Origin: Bostrychus sinensis
Taxonomy: Eukaryota; Chordata; Actinopteri; Gobiiformes; Eleotridae
DNA: 64,000 bases
Assembly (NCBI GenBank): GCA_020698575.1
Contig: CM036245.1
Coordinates: forward strand, 3,559,609 to 3,623,608
Direction: 5' to 3'
The notes under the pieces were generated by a model. That model was not told the DNA's origin. It saw nothing but the letters and a program-made list of their open reading frames with translations, and did no database searches. How positions within the stretch are numbered: the first letter of the stretch is position 1; every line of letters starts with the position of its first letter. A program made the translations under genes and the position numbers. This document shows, in pieces, positions 42,596 to 53,453 of the stretch.

Positions 42596-43563
42596 ATGGT
42601 AAACTCCAGTCAGGTTTCCTATTTCACTCTGGGAGCCTACTTTGACACTGGGCCTTTGAGATGGCTGTATTTTCTCATCATAATGTCTGTGTATGCTCTG
42701 ATAGTGCTGTCCAACCTGCTTCTCATCGTCGTCATCTGTTTGAACAAAACCCTACACAAACCTATGTACATCTTTCTCTGTAGTTTATTTATCAATGAGA
42801 TTTATGGCAGCACTGTGTTTTTTCCATTTCTATTGTTCCAAATTATTCAGGATGTCCACAACATTCCCTATTCCTGTCTGCTTGTTCCACATTTTCTGTC
42901 TGTATTCTTACGGGTCGGTTGAGTTCACAAATCTTGCTGTCATGTCGTACGACCGATACGTGGCCATCTGCTTCCCTCTGCAGTACAACACTCGCATGAA
43001 CTCCAACAAAATTGTATGTCTTGTTGTTTTGATTTGGTTGCCTCCTTTTGTGGCCGTCTTTATCACAACTCTCCTCACGTCAGTCTTTAACACTGTGTGG
43101 AAACTTTATAGATAAAGTTTATTGTGATTATGACAGCCTTGTAAAACTTTCCTGCTACGACACAACCATAAACAACTGGTATGATTTAGTTGCTGCATCT
43201 GTCACCATCATAATTCCTATAAGCATCATATTTTTCACATATATGCAGATTCTCAGAGTGTGTTTTAATGGATCTAAACAGACGCGGCAGAAGGCTCTGA
43301 GCACCTGCGCGCCTCACTTATGTTCACTTGTCAACTTGGCATTCGGAATTTCATTTGACATGTTAGAAAACCGTTTTGACGTGAGCTCTGTGCCCCAAAT
43401 GCTGCGTATTTTCTCCTCTGTTTACTTACTGATTCAGCCGCTGTTCAACCCATTAATGTACGGACTCAAACTCACAAAAATCAGAAATGAATGTAAAAAT
43501 GTTTTGTTAATGGTTTTCAATAAAAATAATGTAATACAAAGTTTGAATTTACCGAATGAATAA
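42596..43563 (+). pseudogene. Olfactory receptor pseudogene, OR copy 5
   Basis: Starts normally (MVNSSQVSYF) and matches the receptor at 36477. A one-base insertion near 42872 (attcctgtc against attctgtc) shifts frame before TM3, and a second at about 43082 (cacgtcagtc against cacgtcgtc) shifts it again. The rest is open through KALSTCAPHLCS and PLFNPLMYGL. With two unrepaired +1 shifts the protein would end early. The damage is recent given the low divergence elsewhere. Confidence 0.9.
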
Positions 43564-43599
43564 AGTTTTTGGTTACACAAAACTGCATGTGTTGGCTTC

Positions 43600-44100
43600 A
43601 CTGTAAGAAATCCCATTTAGTAACCTGTCTGTGGAGAAGATTCTCATTAATGCAGCTCATCATATACAGTTTGTAAAAGTTTGTGAACCGAAACCTGTCA
43701 ATTTTAAAATCTTTCCATTTAATTCTGTTAAAATAAATCTGATTTTCTTTCCTGGCACTTAGTCCTAAATGAAAGGCAATAAGCGGACAGAAAATATGGC
43801 GAGAGAGACAAGGAATGACATGGGAAAACAGGTTCAAGCTTTGAAACCAACCCTGCGCTCCAGTTGCAAGAATCACTGGGAATTTACAACAAATAACAAT
43901 TCTTAACTAACTAAACAGCTGAAAGATTTTCTGATGTTATGTAACATGCAAGTCCTCGATAGATTTTTGTCCTAATTTTAGCCGTAACTCTGGTCAACAG
44001 TGTGGCTTTCTTTGTGTGTAATTGTTCTTTAACTGTATAGTTAGACTTAAGAAATGTAACATTTTCTATAGTATTTTTTTCTTGTTAAAAAATATAAAAG
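43600..44100. other. Intergenic, no gene recognised
   Basis: AT-rich. 'aaatctttcagctgtttag' on the minus strand near 43910 may be a worn zinc-finger linker. Nothing else is evident. Confidence 0.4.
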
Positions 44101-44253
44101 TGGGGGCCCTCGTGTGCAGTGATGGAGTAACACGTGTTTCACTGAGGCTCCGTGGCTGTCTTCTATTTTCGCACATTTTTTGCTGCACAGACTTAAACAT
44201 TTTTGCCCAACGACTTTCAAAACTGTCGTAAAATTGTAAAAACTTCATTTACG

Positions 44254-45339
44254 ATGACGAAACCCAAAAAGGACAAGGCACAAAGCCAAAAAAAAAAAAA
44301 AAAACCCGGCTCAAGCTAGCTCGACTACTGCTGCGACCGCTAGCAATGATGCTATATTAGCCGAGCTAGCCAAAGTTTTGAAACAAGTGGAAGCCTTAAA
44401 GAACTGCATGGAGGGACGTTTGGATGCAATTGAAGCTCATCTGGCCTCACTGCAGAATGAGCACAGCCAAAATGAACAGCGCTTAGACGGCATGGAGGAG
44501 TCACTTACAAAGGCTAAACTTAATGATTTGGAGGGGCGCTCCTGTAGGCTTAATATTCGAATTGTGGGCATTAAGGAAGGTGAGGAGAAAGGCAACCCTA
44601 CAGACTTTGTGTCCCGGCTGATACCTGAGCTGCCTGGTCAAAACTATTTTTCAAAACCCATTAAGATCGACCGGGCTCACCGCAGCCTCAAAGGGAAGGG
44701 GAAGGGAATGGTATTTACATAGCGCTTTAACTATGACACAAGTCACTCAAAGCGCTTTACACACAGTAGGGAAGGGGTATTTCATTCACTCCATACTCAG
44801 TGGTGGTAAGCTACTTTTTGTAGCCACAGTTTCCCCTGGGGAAGACTGACAGAAGCGCAGCTGCACACATCTGCGCCAATGGACCCTCCGACCACCACCA
44901 ACCACTCACTCACTCACATTCACACCGGCTTCCTGGTGTTCTCCAGCGGTCTCCCATCCAGAAACTGACCAGGCCCTACCCTGCTTAGCTTCTGAGGTCT
45001 GACGGGATCGGGCATCCACAAGGCGGTATGGCCTTCAAAGCCAAACCCCAGGACAATGAGCGCCCACGAATCATCATCGCTAAAGTTCACAACAACCGCG
45101 ACGTGTTCAACATCCTGAGATGCAGCAGGCAGAAGGCTCCTCTCCACTACCATGGTAATAGTGTGTCCATCTTCCCGGACTACACGGTGGAGGTTGCGTC
45201 CTAGCAGCAGGCCTTCAACAACGTAAGGAAGAAGCTGGCAGATGCCGGTGCAAAGTGCTCCTTACGGTTTCCATCCAAACTTCAAGTGGATTACAACAGT
45301 GAGACTAAAGTCTTTAACACACCAGCAGATGCCGAATGA
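44254..45339 (+). pseudogene. L1 ORF1 (RNA-binding protein), split by SINE
   Basis: Starts MTKPKKDKAQ. A long A run (about 44286-44304) breaks the frame. A coiled coil follows (LKQVEALKNCMEGRLDAIEA, then ASLQNEHSQNEQRLDGMEES), then the RRM-like part (RLNIRIVGIKEGEE, IKIDRAHRSL). After the SINE it resumes with NERPRIIIAKVHNNRDV, GNSVSIFPDYTVEV, an in-frame stop, and VRKKLADAGAKCSLRFPS. ORF1 protein forms trimers and packages LINE RNA; this copy is dead. Confidence 0.8.
44696..45032 (-). mobile_element. 5S rRNA-derived SINE (SINE3-like)
   Basis: On minus, 44948-45013 reads like the 5S rRNA internal promoter region (gcccgatcccgtcagacc, agaagctaagcagggt, ggatgggagacc). The body and tail follow, ending 'gtaaagcgctttgagtgact' and 'aaagcgctatgtaaatacc', a CR1/L2-like 3' end. 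It is flanked by short 'cctcaaag/ccttcaaag' repeats where L1 ORF1 is cut. 5S-derived SINEs are mobilised by LINE enzymes. Confidence 0.75.
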
Positions 45340-45344
45340 TGTTT

Positions 45345-45499
45345 CAACTCCATAACTGACAGAACTTGATCAGAAAATAGTAAGCATACTGAAAACTGAA
45401 ACTATTATTATGAGTTATCGTTACTCCTTAATATTTTGCACTTTATCCTAGCATATCCATCATAATGGGCACTTTCTAAACAAGTTTTACAGTGCAATT

Positions 45500-45571
<72 letters not shown>

Positions 45572-46740
45572 ACTCTATCTATCTATCTATTTGTCACATG
45601 CACAAAAAAGTACAGTACAGAAATTGCGTTTGGAGCAAGCCTCCGGGCCGCAGCTATGACACAGTAAGAGTCTGAGCTTGTGTTTGAGAATGTTGGAGCC
45701 ACGACTTAGATGTTTACAAGTTCACTTCTGTGGCTTGTCCTTGAAGGGAGATATGGCAGTGCACAGGGAGAGATAAGAAGACCCAGCTTTCGAGCTGACC
45801 TCCCGAACCCAGGGAGGAGATATAGGGAGAAGGTGAAGAGGGTAACAATATTTTAATCCATCTAAGCTGATCTTCAGTTAATTTTGTCCGGCTCATAATC
45901 AATCAATAATTTCTGGACCTCAGTGTCACTGTCACACATCCGGCTGATGGAGTGAGTTTGCTTCATGTTCAGTCCGATAACTGTAACAGTTCACCAGTCT
46001 CCTCCACAGTCCGGGCTGAGATGTCACAGCCTCAGTCTGTGCCACTCTCTGATGTAATATTTTCAGTCGTCACTCACATCCCCGAAGCACCCTTTAATTT
46101 CCGCAGACAGCAGCTAGGTAGGTCAGGGCAGTCCCAGGGCCAAGGAATAGGAACCCTGCTATCAAAAATTCCAAATATGAATAAATCTTCCACATCCTCC
46201 ATGGACAGGGCTTCCAGGCACATGACTTGCCAGCTGTTCCAGGCGTCCCACAGCGAAAGTCCCGTCCGGGCAGGTTCCCCCGGTGCACCTTTCTTAAGGA
46301 CAAAAATCTTGTCAATAGCGCTGAGTGACCAGTTAATCAATTCCATTTGAGTATTTTCAGGAGCACAGCAAAGCAGGAGGTCAAAAAGAAAAGTCTGACA
46401 AGACAAAAAAAAAAAGGAGCAAGCAGACCAGGACAGACTAGACAGAGCGGGAGCAGTGAGAAGACACGTCTGCACTGTACAGAAGCAGGAAGTACAAGCA
46501 ATTATATGTGTAGCACTATTAGCAATTTTATTTAGTTTATTAGAAGACTGCATGGTAGGTTGTTGGCAGCAACACAGTTGGTAAACTCTGTTACCCAGCA
46601 AGCTCCTAGTCGTGAGTGGGATATGCCGTGTGTTCAGGTTTTTTGTGGTGTTTTTTTTTTTTTTCTTTGGTGGGGGGGTTCTACTTGTTCCCTGCCAGTT
46701 TCTTTACATGTGTTACTTGGATGCATCAGCCCACATTTGT
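45345..46740. other. Unidentified insert with GATA microsatellite
   Basis: (TAGA)n at 45501-45570 is followed immediately by (ATCT)n at 45575-45590, so the strand can fold into a hairpin. From 46074 to 46601 on minus a 175-residue frame (e.g. ELINWSLSAIDKIFVLKKG) is open but unrecognised. It may be a fragment of another retroelement. Confidence 0.35.
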
Positions 46741-46969
46741 CTTGCATATGTTTAAATGGAAAATGATACATTTACTACAAGTTTGAGTCCTATAACTTTA
46801 ACATCAGGGAACTGTAGAGTTTTACCAGGATTGACTATTTTTTGGTTGACTCCAATCTGCTTTCCAATGTTGTCAGCTCAGTATACAAAAACATTGTAAT
46901 CTCTGACCACTCCCGTCTTTGTATTAAAATTAATTTTAATTTACGTACACATTTATATAATTGGAAATA

Positions 46970-48522
46970 CAGTGGGTACGGAAAGTATTCAGACCCTCTT
47001 AAATTTTTCACTCTTTGTTAAATTGCAGCCATTTGCCAAGTTCATTTTTTTCCTCATTAATGTACACACAGCAGCGCATATTGACAGAGAAACACAACAT
47101 TGTGGACATTTTTGCAGAATTATTAAAAAGAAAAACTGAAATATTACAGGGCCATAAGTATTCAGAGCCTTTGCTGTGACCCTCATATATTTAACTCTGG
47201 TGCTGTCCATTTCTTCTGAAGATGGTTCTACACCTTCATTGGAGTCCAATGATTAAACTGATTGGACTTGATTAGGAAGGCCACACACCTGTCTATATAA
47301 GAGCTTACAGCTCACAGTGCAGGTCAGAGCAAATGAGAATCATGAGGTCAAAGAAACTGCCTGAAGAGCTCAGAGACAGAACTGTGGCAAGGCACAGATC
47401 TGGCCAAGGTTACAAAAAAAGTCTGCTGCACTTAAGGTTCCTAAGAGCACAGTGGCCTCCATAATCCTTAAATGGAAGACGTTTGGGACGACCAGAACCC
47501 TTCCTAGAGCTGGCCGTCCGGCCAAACTGAGCAACTGGGGGAGAAGAGCCTTGGTGAGAGGTAAAGAAAAACCTAAAGATCACTGTGGCTGAGCTCCAGA
47601 GATGCAGCCCTCCACCAGCCGGGGCTTTATGGTAGAGTCGCCCAACGGAAGCCTCTCCTCAGTGCAAGACACATGAAAGCCTGCATGGAGTTTGCTAAAA
47701 AAAACACCTGAAGGACTCCAAGATGGTGAGCAATAAGATTCTCTGGTCTGATGAGACCAAGATAGAACTTTTTGGCCTTAATTCTAAGCGGTATGTGTGG
47801 AGAAAACCAGGCACTGCTCATCACCGTCCAATACAGTCCCAACAGTGAAGCCTGGTGGTGGCAGCATCAGGCTGTGGGGGTGTTTTTCAGCTGCAGGGAC
47901 AGGACGACTGGTTGCAATCGAAGGAAAGATGAATGCAGCCAAGTACAGGGATATCCTGGACGAAAACCTTCTCCAGAGTGCTCAGGACCTCAGACTGGGC
48001 CGAAGGTTCACCTTCCAACAAACCCTAAGCACACAGCTAAAATAACAAAGGAGTGGCTTCAGGACAACTCCGTGACTGTTCTTGAACGGCCCAGCCAGAG
48101 CCCTGACTTAAACCCAATTAAGCTTCTGTGGAGAGACTTGAAAATGGCTGTCCACCAACGTTCACCATCCAACCTGACAGAACGAGAGAGGATCTGCAAG
48201 GAGGAACGGCAGAGGATCCCCAAATCCAGGTGTGAAAAACTTGTTGCATCATTCCCAAAAAGACGCATGGCTGTATTAGCGCAAAGGGGTGCTTCTACTA
48301 AATACTGAGCAAAGGGTCTGAATACTTATGGCCGCGTGATATTTCAGTTTTCCTTTTTTAATAATTCTGCAAAACTGTCTACAATTTTGTGTTTCTCTGT
48401 CAATATGGGATGCTGTGTGTACATTAATGAGGAAAAAAATGAACTTAAATGATTTTGGCAAATGGCTGCAATATAACAGAGTAAAACATTTAAGGAGGTC
48501 TGAATACTTTCCATACCCACTG
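46970..48522 (+). mobile_element. Tc1 transposon with both ends, TA duplication
   Basis: Both terminal repeats are present (cagtgggtacggaaagtatt at the left; its near reverse complement ends at 48522) and TA flanks each side. It lies inside L1 ORF2. This is a very common teleost Tc1 family. Confidence 0.9.
47342..48308 (+). pseudogene. Tc1 transposase, catalytic residues lost
   Basis: Starts MRSKKLPEELRDRTVARHRS; readable to a stop after GASTKY. Frame breaks occur near 47415, 47600, 47700, 47825 and 48010. An internal deletion near 47605 removes part of the DNA-binding region. An 8-base deletion near 48020 removes the second catalytic Asp (normally in a QDNDPKHTA-like box). The third position reads Lys in LNPIKLLWRDL where the family has Glu. 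The first Asp (SDETKIELFG) remains. Two of three catalytic residues are gone, so it cannot act. Confidence 0.88.
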
Positions 48523-50571
48523 TATACTCCCTAATTAGGCACTGATAAAGAATTTAGTGAATACATTTCAAACAAAATCACGGATTTTCTCTTTTTTAAT
48601 GATAATGGTACAGTTACTGACTCCACATTATGGGAGACATTTAAAGCAGTAATTAGGGGTAACATAATTTCATACCAGTCGTTCAACAAAAAAACTAGGC
48701 AAAATCGTTTGACTGAAATCAAAGCTCAACTCCCTTTATTAGAAGAACTGTATTGCACATCTAAAACTGATAGTGTTCTTAAAAAAATTTCAGACGCTAA
48801 ACTCGAGTACAGTCGTATTCTTGGGGAGCAAATTTGTACTTACATTTGTAAACGTAAACAGAAACAGTTTGAGCTTGGAGATAATGCCGATAAGGTGCTT
48901 GCCAGACAACTGAAAGGTGTGCAGGCTGAAAGAGCAATATACAAGATCTTGTCACCCAACAGTGAAATAATGACTGACCCATTACAGATAAATAATAGAT
49001 TTTATAACTATTACAGTGACCTTTATGCTTCCAAGACTGCATCAACACGAGGAAATTTTATGTTTTTTTAATGATCTTGATATACCAACCTTGAGAGAAA
49101 CAGCTCGTCGGGAGTTAGATGCAGACTTTACGTTGGAGGAAATAAAATCAGCCATTCGTTCTTTTTCAAAGGTTAAGGCCTATGGTCTGGACGGATTTGG
49201 CATAGAGTTTTATGAGGCTCACATTGACAAAATTTCCCCTTTGTTGCTTCGTATGATAAATTCTTTGAAAGAGGGGTTGTTCCCAGAAACTTTATATGAT
49301 GCACACATTTGTGTTTTATTGAAGAAAGAGAGGGATGGAACAAGGGTAGACTCTTATCACCCTCTCAGTCTATTGAATAGTGACCAAAAGATTGTTGCTA
49401 AAGTCCTCACTAATGGGTTGAATAAATATATAAGCCCCCTGATCCACAGTGATCAAACTGGGTTTATTCCAGAAAGGTTTTCCTTTTCAAACACACGGCA
49501 ACTTTTAAACATCACGTACTCCAATGAGTTACCATAATCTGCTATCATTTCCCTGGATGCCCAGCGAGCCTTTGACCAAACTGAGTGGGAGTACACATTT
49601 ATTGCTCTTCAGAAATTTGGTTTTGGCGAACGGTTCATGACCATCATAAAAATGCTGTAGGCGCATCCTTGGTCGTGTGTACTCAATAACAATAAGTCCC
49701 CTTCATTTTTTTTTACATCATGGAACCTGGCAAGGATGTTGCTTCTCTCCAATTTTCTTTGCATTGGCTTTGGAGCCATTAGCTATCGCTATCCGGGGCA
49801 AATCCTGAAATTACTGCTATCAGGTATAAAACATCAGAATGCAAAATCGGTTTGTATGCTAATGATGTTATTTTGACACTATCTGACATTACACAGTCCA
49901 TTATACCTATTCGAGCGGATAAATGCATTTGGTCATTTGGCTTGAGATTTTTCACTTGCTTAGTACTGTGTATATAAGAAAACAATAATTCCTGATGCTT
50001 TATCTATAATATTTGGTTATTCGAGTCAAACTTTGTTATGCTCGCGGGCGCTTCAGCAAGTCATACTGTTACATTACAGTACGGTTATTGCAAAGAGAGT
50101 AATTTTAAGGGAATGGAAAGCAGTACCTCCTTGTTTTCACAAATGGTTAAATGACCTTGTTTGTCCTGTTTGTACCTTGAAGAGACGCTAAAAATTGTCG
50201 GACAATCATGACAAGTTTCTTGAGATCTGGGGACCTTTCCTTGAACATTTAAAAAAAGAAAAGGACGACTCAACCTAAAACTTCAAAGGACTGAACTGTC
50301 AATCTGTACGAATGGCTGTATGTATAATTTCTTGTTCTGGCAGGGTGTGTATTTGCTTTTGTTTGTTCCTTTATATTTATATAATGAAAAATGCCAATAA
50401 AGAAAATGTAAAAACAAAAACACAAAATGTATAATGTGTGTGTGTGTGTGGAAGCAGGACTGTATTAGATTGTATTACGATTTTGTTTCTGTGTTTTCAG
50501 TTAAATTTCCTTTGTATTAGTTCTGATTCAAGACATGAAAAGGGCTTTTTAGGCAAACATTACACACAAAC

Positions 50572-50985
50572 TGTCACAGCAGCTCCACAAGCTGTCCAGC
50601 CCTCTTCTTCTGCCACTCCCTGAGTGGCTGCCTCCTGCCCCTCCCCCTTCTGTTTCAGGAGTAAAGACAGGTGTGCTGGAGCTCTGGCAAGGCTCACCAG
50701 CTGAATTCACTCCAATCAAGACAGATACAAAGGCCACTCCAACCAGTTCCACCCTGCCAGATCGTAATACTCACTTCTGTTAGTGCTACGTTCCTGCTCC
50801 AAGAAATTCTTTATCTCCTGTTTTGCTCCAGATTCTCCACGTTCCAGCCCCTGTCCTCCTCGTCGGCTCCGCTTACACCTGCTCCTGGGGAAAAGACCAG
50901 TTTTTTGACCTGCAAATCTCTTGTTAATAAATACTCAACCTTCTCATCTGTGTCTGCCTTTGGGTTCCTTTCCTGAGTCGTAACA
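50572..50985 (+). repeat. Solo LTR with 5-bp duplication
   Basis: Starts TGTCACAG, ends CGTAACA, 414 bases, with caaac on both sides (50567-50571 and 50986-50990). A polyadenylation signal (ttaataaatact) lies near 50924. It lies next to zinc-finger debris that it probably interrupted. Confidence 0.85.
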
Positions 50986-51145
50986 CAAACTGGACAGCTG
51001 AAAGTTCCTAATGTGGGTGTAGGAATCTACTAAGAAGTCTAAACCTATTTTTAACACTAGTCAGCTCACAAAATCTGAAAATTGAGTGAAACAGCTATTT
51101 CTTTTGAAAAACATTTATTACAAACTGAACAGCTAAATGGCTGCA
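50986..51145 (-). pseudogene. C2H2 zinc-finger remnant (minus strand)
   Basis: On minus, QPFSCSVCNKCFSKEIAV (about 51090-51140) matches the start of a Kruppel-type finger, and GTFSCPVC lies 100 or so bases further (about 50990-51013), its last codon at the border of the solo LTR. No histidine pairs survive. Confidence 0.5.
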
Positions 51146-51232
51146 AACTTCCATCTGTGTTTATAAACTGGTCATTTTACTTCACTGTTGCAAGGAACAC
51201 TAAGATTAAAAACATGCTTTGGGGACCACCAA

Positions 51233-51233
<1 letters not shown>

Positions 51234-51293
<60 letters not shown>

Positions 51294-51294
51294 T
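51234..51294 (+). repeat. (CTA)n microsatellite
   Basis: About twenty uninterrupted CTA units. Confidence 0.95.
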
Positions 51295-51299
51295 AGAAT

Positions 51300-53450
51300 G
51301 AACATTGTTCAAAATATTACTGTAACACAATGAAAAGTGAATAGTCTATAATTGCACAATTTTAAAAACATTATGATAATAATTCTCTATCTGTCCCCTT
51401 GTCTGTGCTCTTCCACTGGAGCAAGTTCATCCATTCCATGCTGGGGTTTGATTTCCTCCCTGGTCCCTCACTACACACTGCCACAAGCCTCAGCCTGGGA
51501 CAGTTTGTAGTCCACCTCTTTTCGTCTCGCTAAATAAGCTGAATCTAGTTTTCCAATTCATAAGTCTCTCCTCCTCCTGTGGCTGTCATGTTCCCTGCTG
51601 CTGCTGAGTCTGCCCCAGTCTGCTCACTTCTTTCTTATTTAGAACTACCAAATAGTTATGAGGTGTAAATATCTCTTCTTTAGGCTCATTCCCAGCCCTA
51701 ATTAGTAATAAATGTTCTTGAATTCATTATGTTTAGGTGTGTTTGCTGAAACAGAGCAGACAGTAGTCTGCCGCTCTGCTGAGAAGCTCAAAGTTTTCTC
51801 TCATTCATCTTCTACTCAGTCTGGTAGACAGTCTGCACCTTGGCCATCTCTCTCTAGGAGGCGATCTGTACGCTGCCCACTCAACTAAAAGTTACAACAG
51901 GATGTGATAAACGCTGTTACAAAATCGTATTTCTTTATAATATCTGCTGGCAGACCACCAGTGGTCCACGGACCACAGTTTAAGAATCACTGCTATACAC
52001 TATCCAACTGTAATTACTTAACTCTTTCAAACAAAGCTGCTGAAAGGTTTTTCCTCAGTATGATTTCTGATGGGTAAAAGTATTGAATCAAATTAACAAG
52101 ACAGATCTAAATGTTTTTGAGTTACTATTGGTCTTTACTTTCCTATGTTATTCTTAGTGGCCAAAGACAGGAACTGCAGTAATTAGATTACACTGAACTT
52201 TATTAATCTCACAAGCAGAGAAATATTTAAGGCAGCTATTAATACAAAATAAAGTGCAAAAAGCAAGAAAATAAATTGAGCATGCGTCAAAAACAAAAGA
52301 TGCAATATAAGTTATTTAAAAGGAAAAAGTCTAAAAAGTAAAATATAAAATTGACAGTGTAAACACAGTCTACATATTTACATGTTGGTGGAGGAAGGTG
52401 ATGAAATCTCTTCTGGGATTTTGACTGAGCTCAACCCAAGGATGTTGGAGATATAAAGAGGCTGTGTTTCATTTGAACGCTCTGATGCGGTTACTGCTGA
52501 ATTTTGACTGCAGTGAATAACTTTATGTATATTGCATATTATTCGGCATATGACAAACAATGAGGAAGAATTTTGAAATAACTTTATGACCTTAAATACA
52601 AAAGTTGCTTGTTTGAATGAGCCTTTTTCCAACATTTAAACAATAATGAACTTACAGCATGATTTTTGCTCATGACAAACAGTGATACAGCTTAAGATCA
52701 TTTCATTTGTGATTACTAATATTTTAAATTAAGCTTTAGTCTATGTTAAATGTTATTTAGGTGTAATTTTTGACGTACTTTAAAGCTGGTTTAGTTCTTT
52801 GATACATCTTTGGTTCTTGTTTAGGGAGTAATCTGTCTTTGAGGTGCTAGACTGTTTTTAATGGTTTTATGTCCCAGTTTTTTCCTTGTCTTTTAAGTGC
52901 TTGTTTAGTCTTGGTTTAATCTTAAGACTGCAGTTTAGTCCTGGTTGTAGACCTGGTTTTGTTTGTTTAATCCTGGTTTATTGTTGGTTTAGTCCCAGTT
53001 TAGTCGTGGTTGTAGACCTTTTGTAGACACTTTCTTATTCCACTGCTGCTGTGGTCACTTAAATTTTCTACATAATTGTAACTATACAGACTTGTATTTT
53101 TATCGCTAAAAACATCTCTTTGATGCCAAACCCCTATTTTTCTTTCTAATGCATCTTCTGAATATCTAATTGATTTCTGTCCACTTGTTATTTTTAAAAA
53201 GAATTGTTAAACTAATTTTTTGCACATTATGAAGATTTTCAGTAGAGGAAAAAAGTTAATGTCACGTACCTTTTCGTTTCTTATTCTTTACTCTCATTTA
53301 AAATCTAAAAATAGTTTAATCTTGGTTTAATGTTGGTGGTCCTTTCTTTTTCAGTAGATTAAATGTTCAATGTGGTATCTAAATTTAATGAACAGAACTG
53401 CTTTTTCCCATGACATTGTGTGTGGCCATAAAAAGCTTGCATGAACCAAA
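51300..53450. other. Intergenic, no gene; minor repeat traces
   Basis: At about 51950-51995 'accagtggtccacggacca' resembles a hAT terminal repeat. 52760-53030 has a loose 'ttagtcctggttt' minisatellite, the same motif seen (as complement) upstream of the other receptors. The standard OR upstream module is absent before the gene at 53454. Confidence 0.4.
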
Positions 53451-53453
53451 ATT

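Larger units (their letters stand above)
40660..43580 (+). repeat. Segmental duplication, copy B (contains dead OR)
   Basis: Duplicate of 34440-37440 in the same orientation, about 6.2 kb downstream. Both carry the same repeats and the same upstream module, so the unit was copied as a whole. Confidence 0.8.
46780..50280 (+). pseudogene. L1 ORF2 (endonuclease end and reverse transcriptase), broken
   Basis: Endonuclease end near 46890-46910 (NIVISDHSRLCIKI). After the Tc1 insertion come a linker (48709-49071), then RT blocks SFSKVKAYGLDGFGIEFYE, YHPLSLLNSDQKIVAKVL, HSDQTGFIPERF (49016-49537), SLDAQRAFDQTEWEY (about 49545-49600, motif A), GTWQGCCFSPIFF (about 49725) and LYANDVILT, where the usual ADD reads AND (about 49855). 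Several stops and shifts. Catalytic loss plus insertion make it inactive. Confidence 0.8.
44100..50430 (+). mobile_element. L1-clade LINE, interrupted and decayed
   Basis: ORF1 (44254-45339) and ORF2 fragments (about 46780-50280) are collinear on plus, and the copy ends near 'tgccaataaagaaaatgtaa' followed by an A-rich tail. Insertions: a 5S-derived SINE in ORF1, unidentified DNA with a GATA microsatellite (about 45345-46740), and a Tc1 element in ORF2 (46970-48522). Confidence 0.75.

Noticed and set aside
44948..45013. 5S rRNA gene
   Set aside because: Only the internal region matches, with many changes, and a SINE body and tail follow.
45501..45590. CRISPR-like array
   Set aside because: A simple tetranucleotide repeat without spacers; no array of any kind is present in the window.
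46074..46601. Novel minus-strand gene of 175 residues
   Set aside because: Open but unrecognised, with low-complexity Cys/Ser/Phe tracts and no promoter or splice context; kept only as a note within the insert.
51082..51333. Open frame with a poly-tyrosine run
   Set aside because: The tyrosines are just the (CTA)n microsatellite in one frame; there is no family match.
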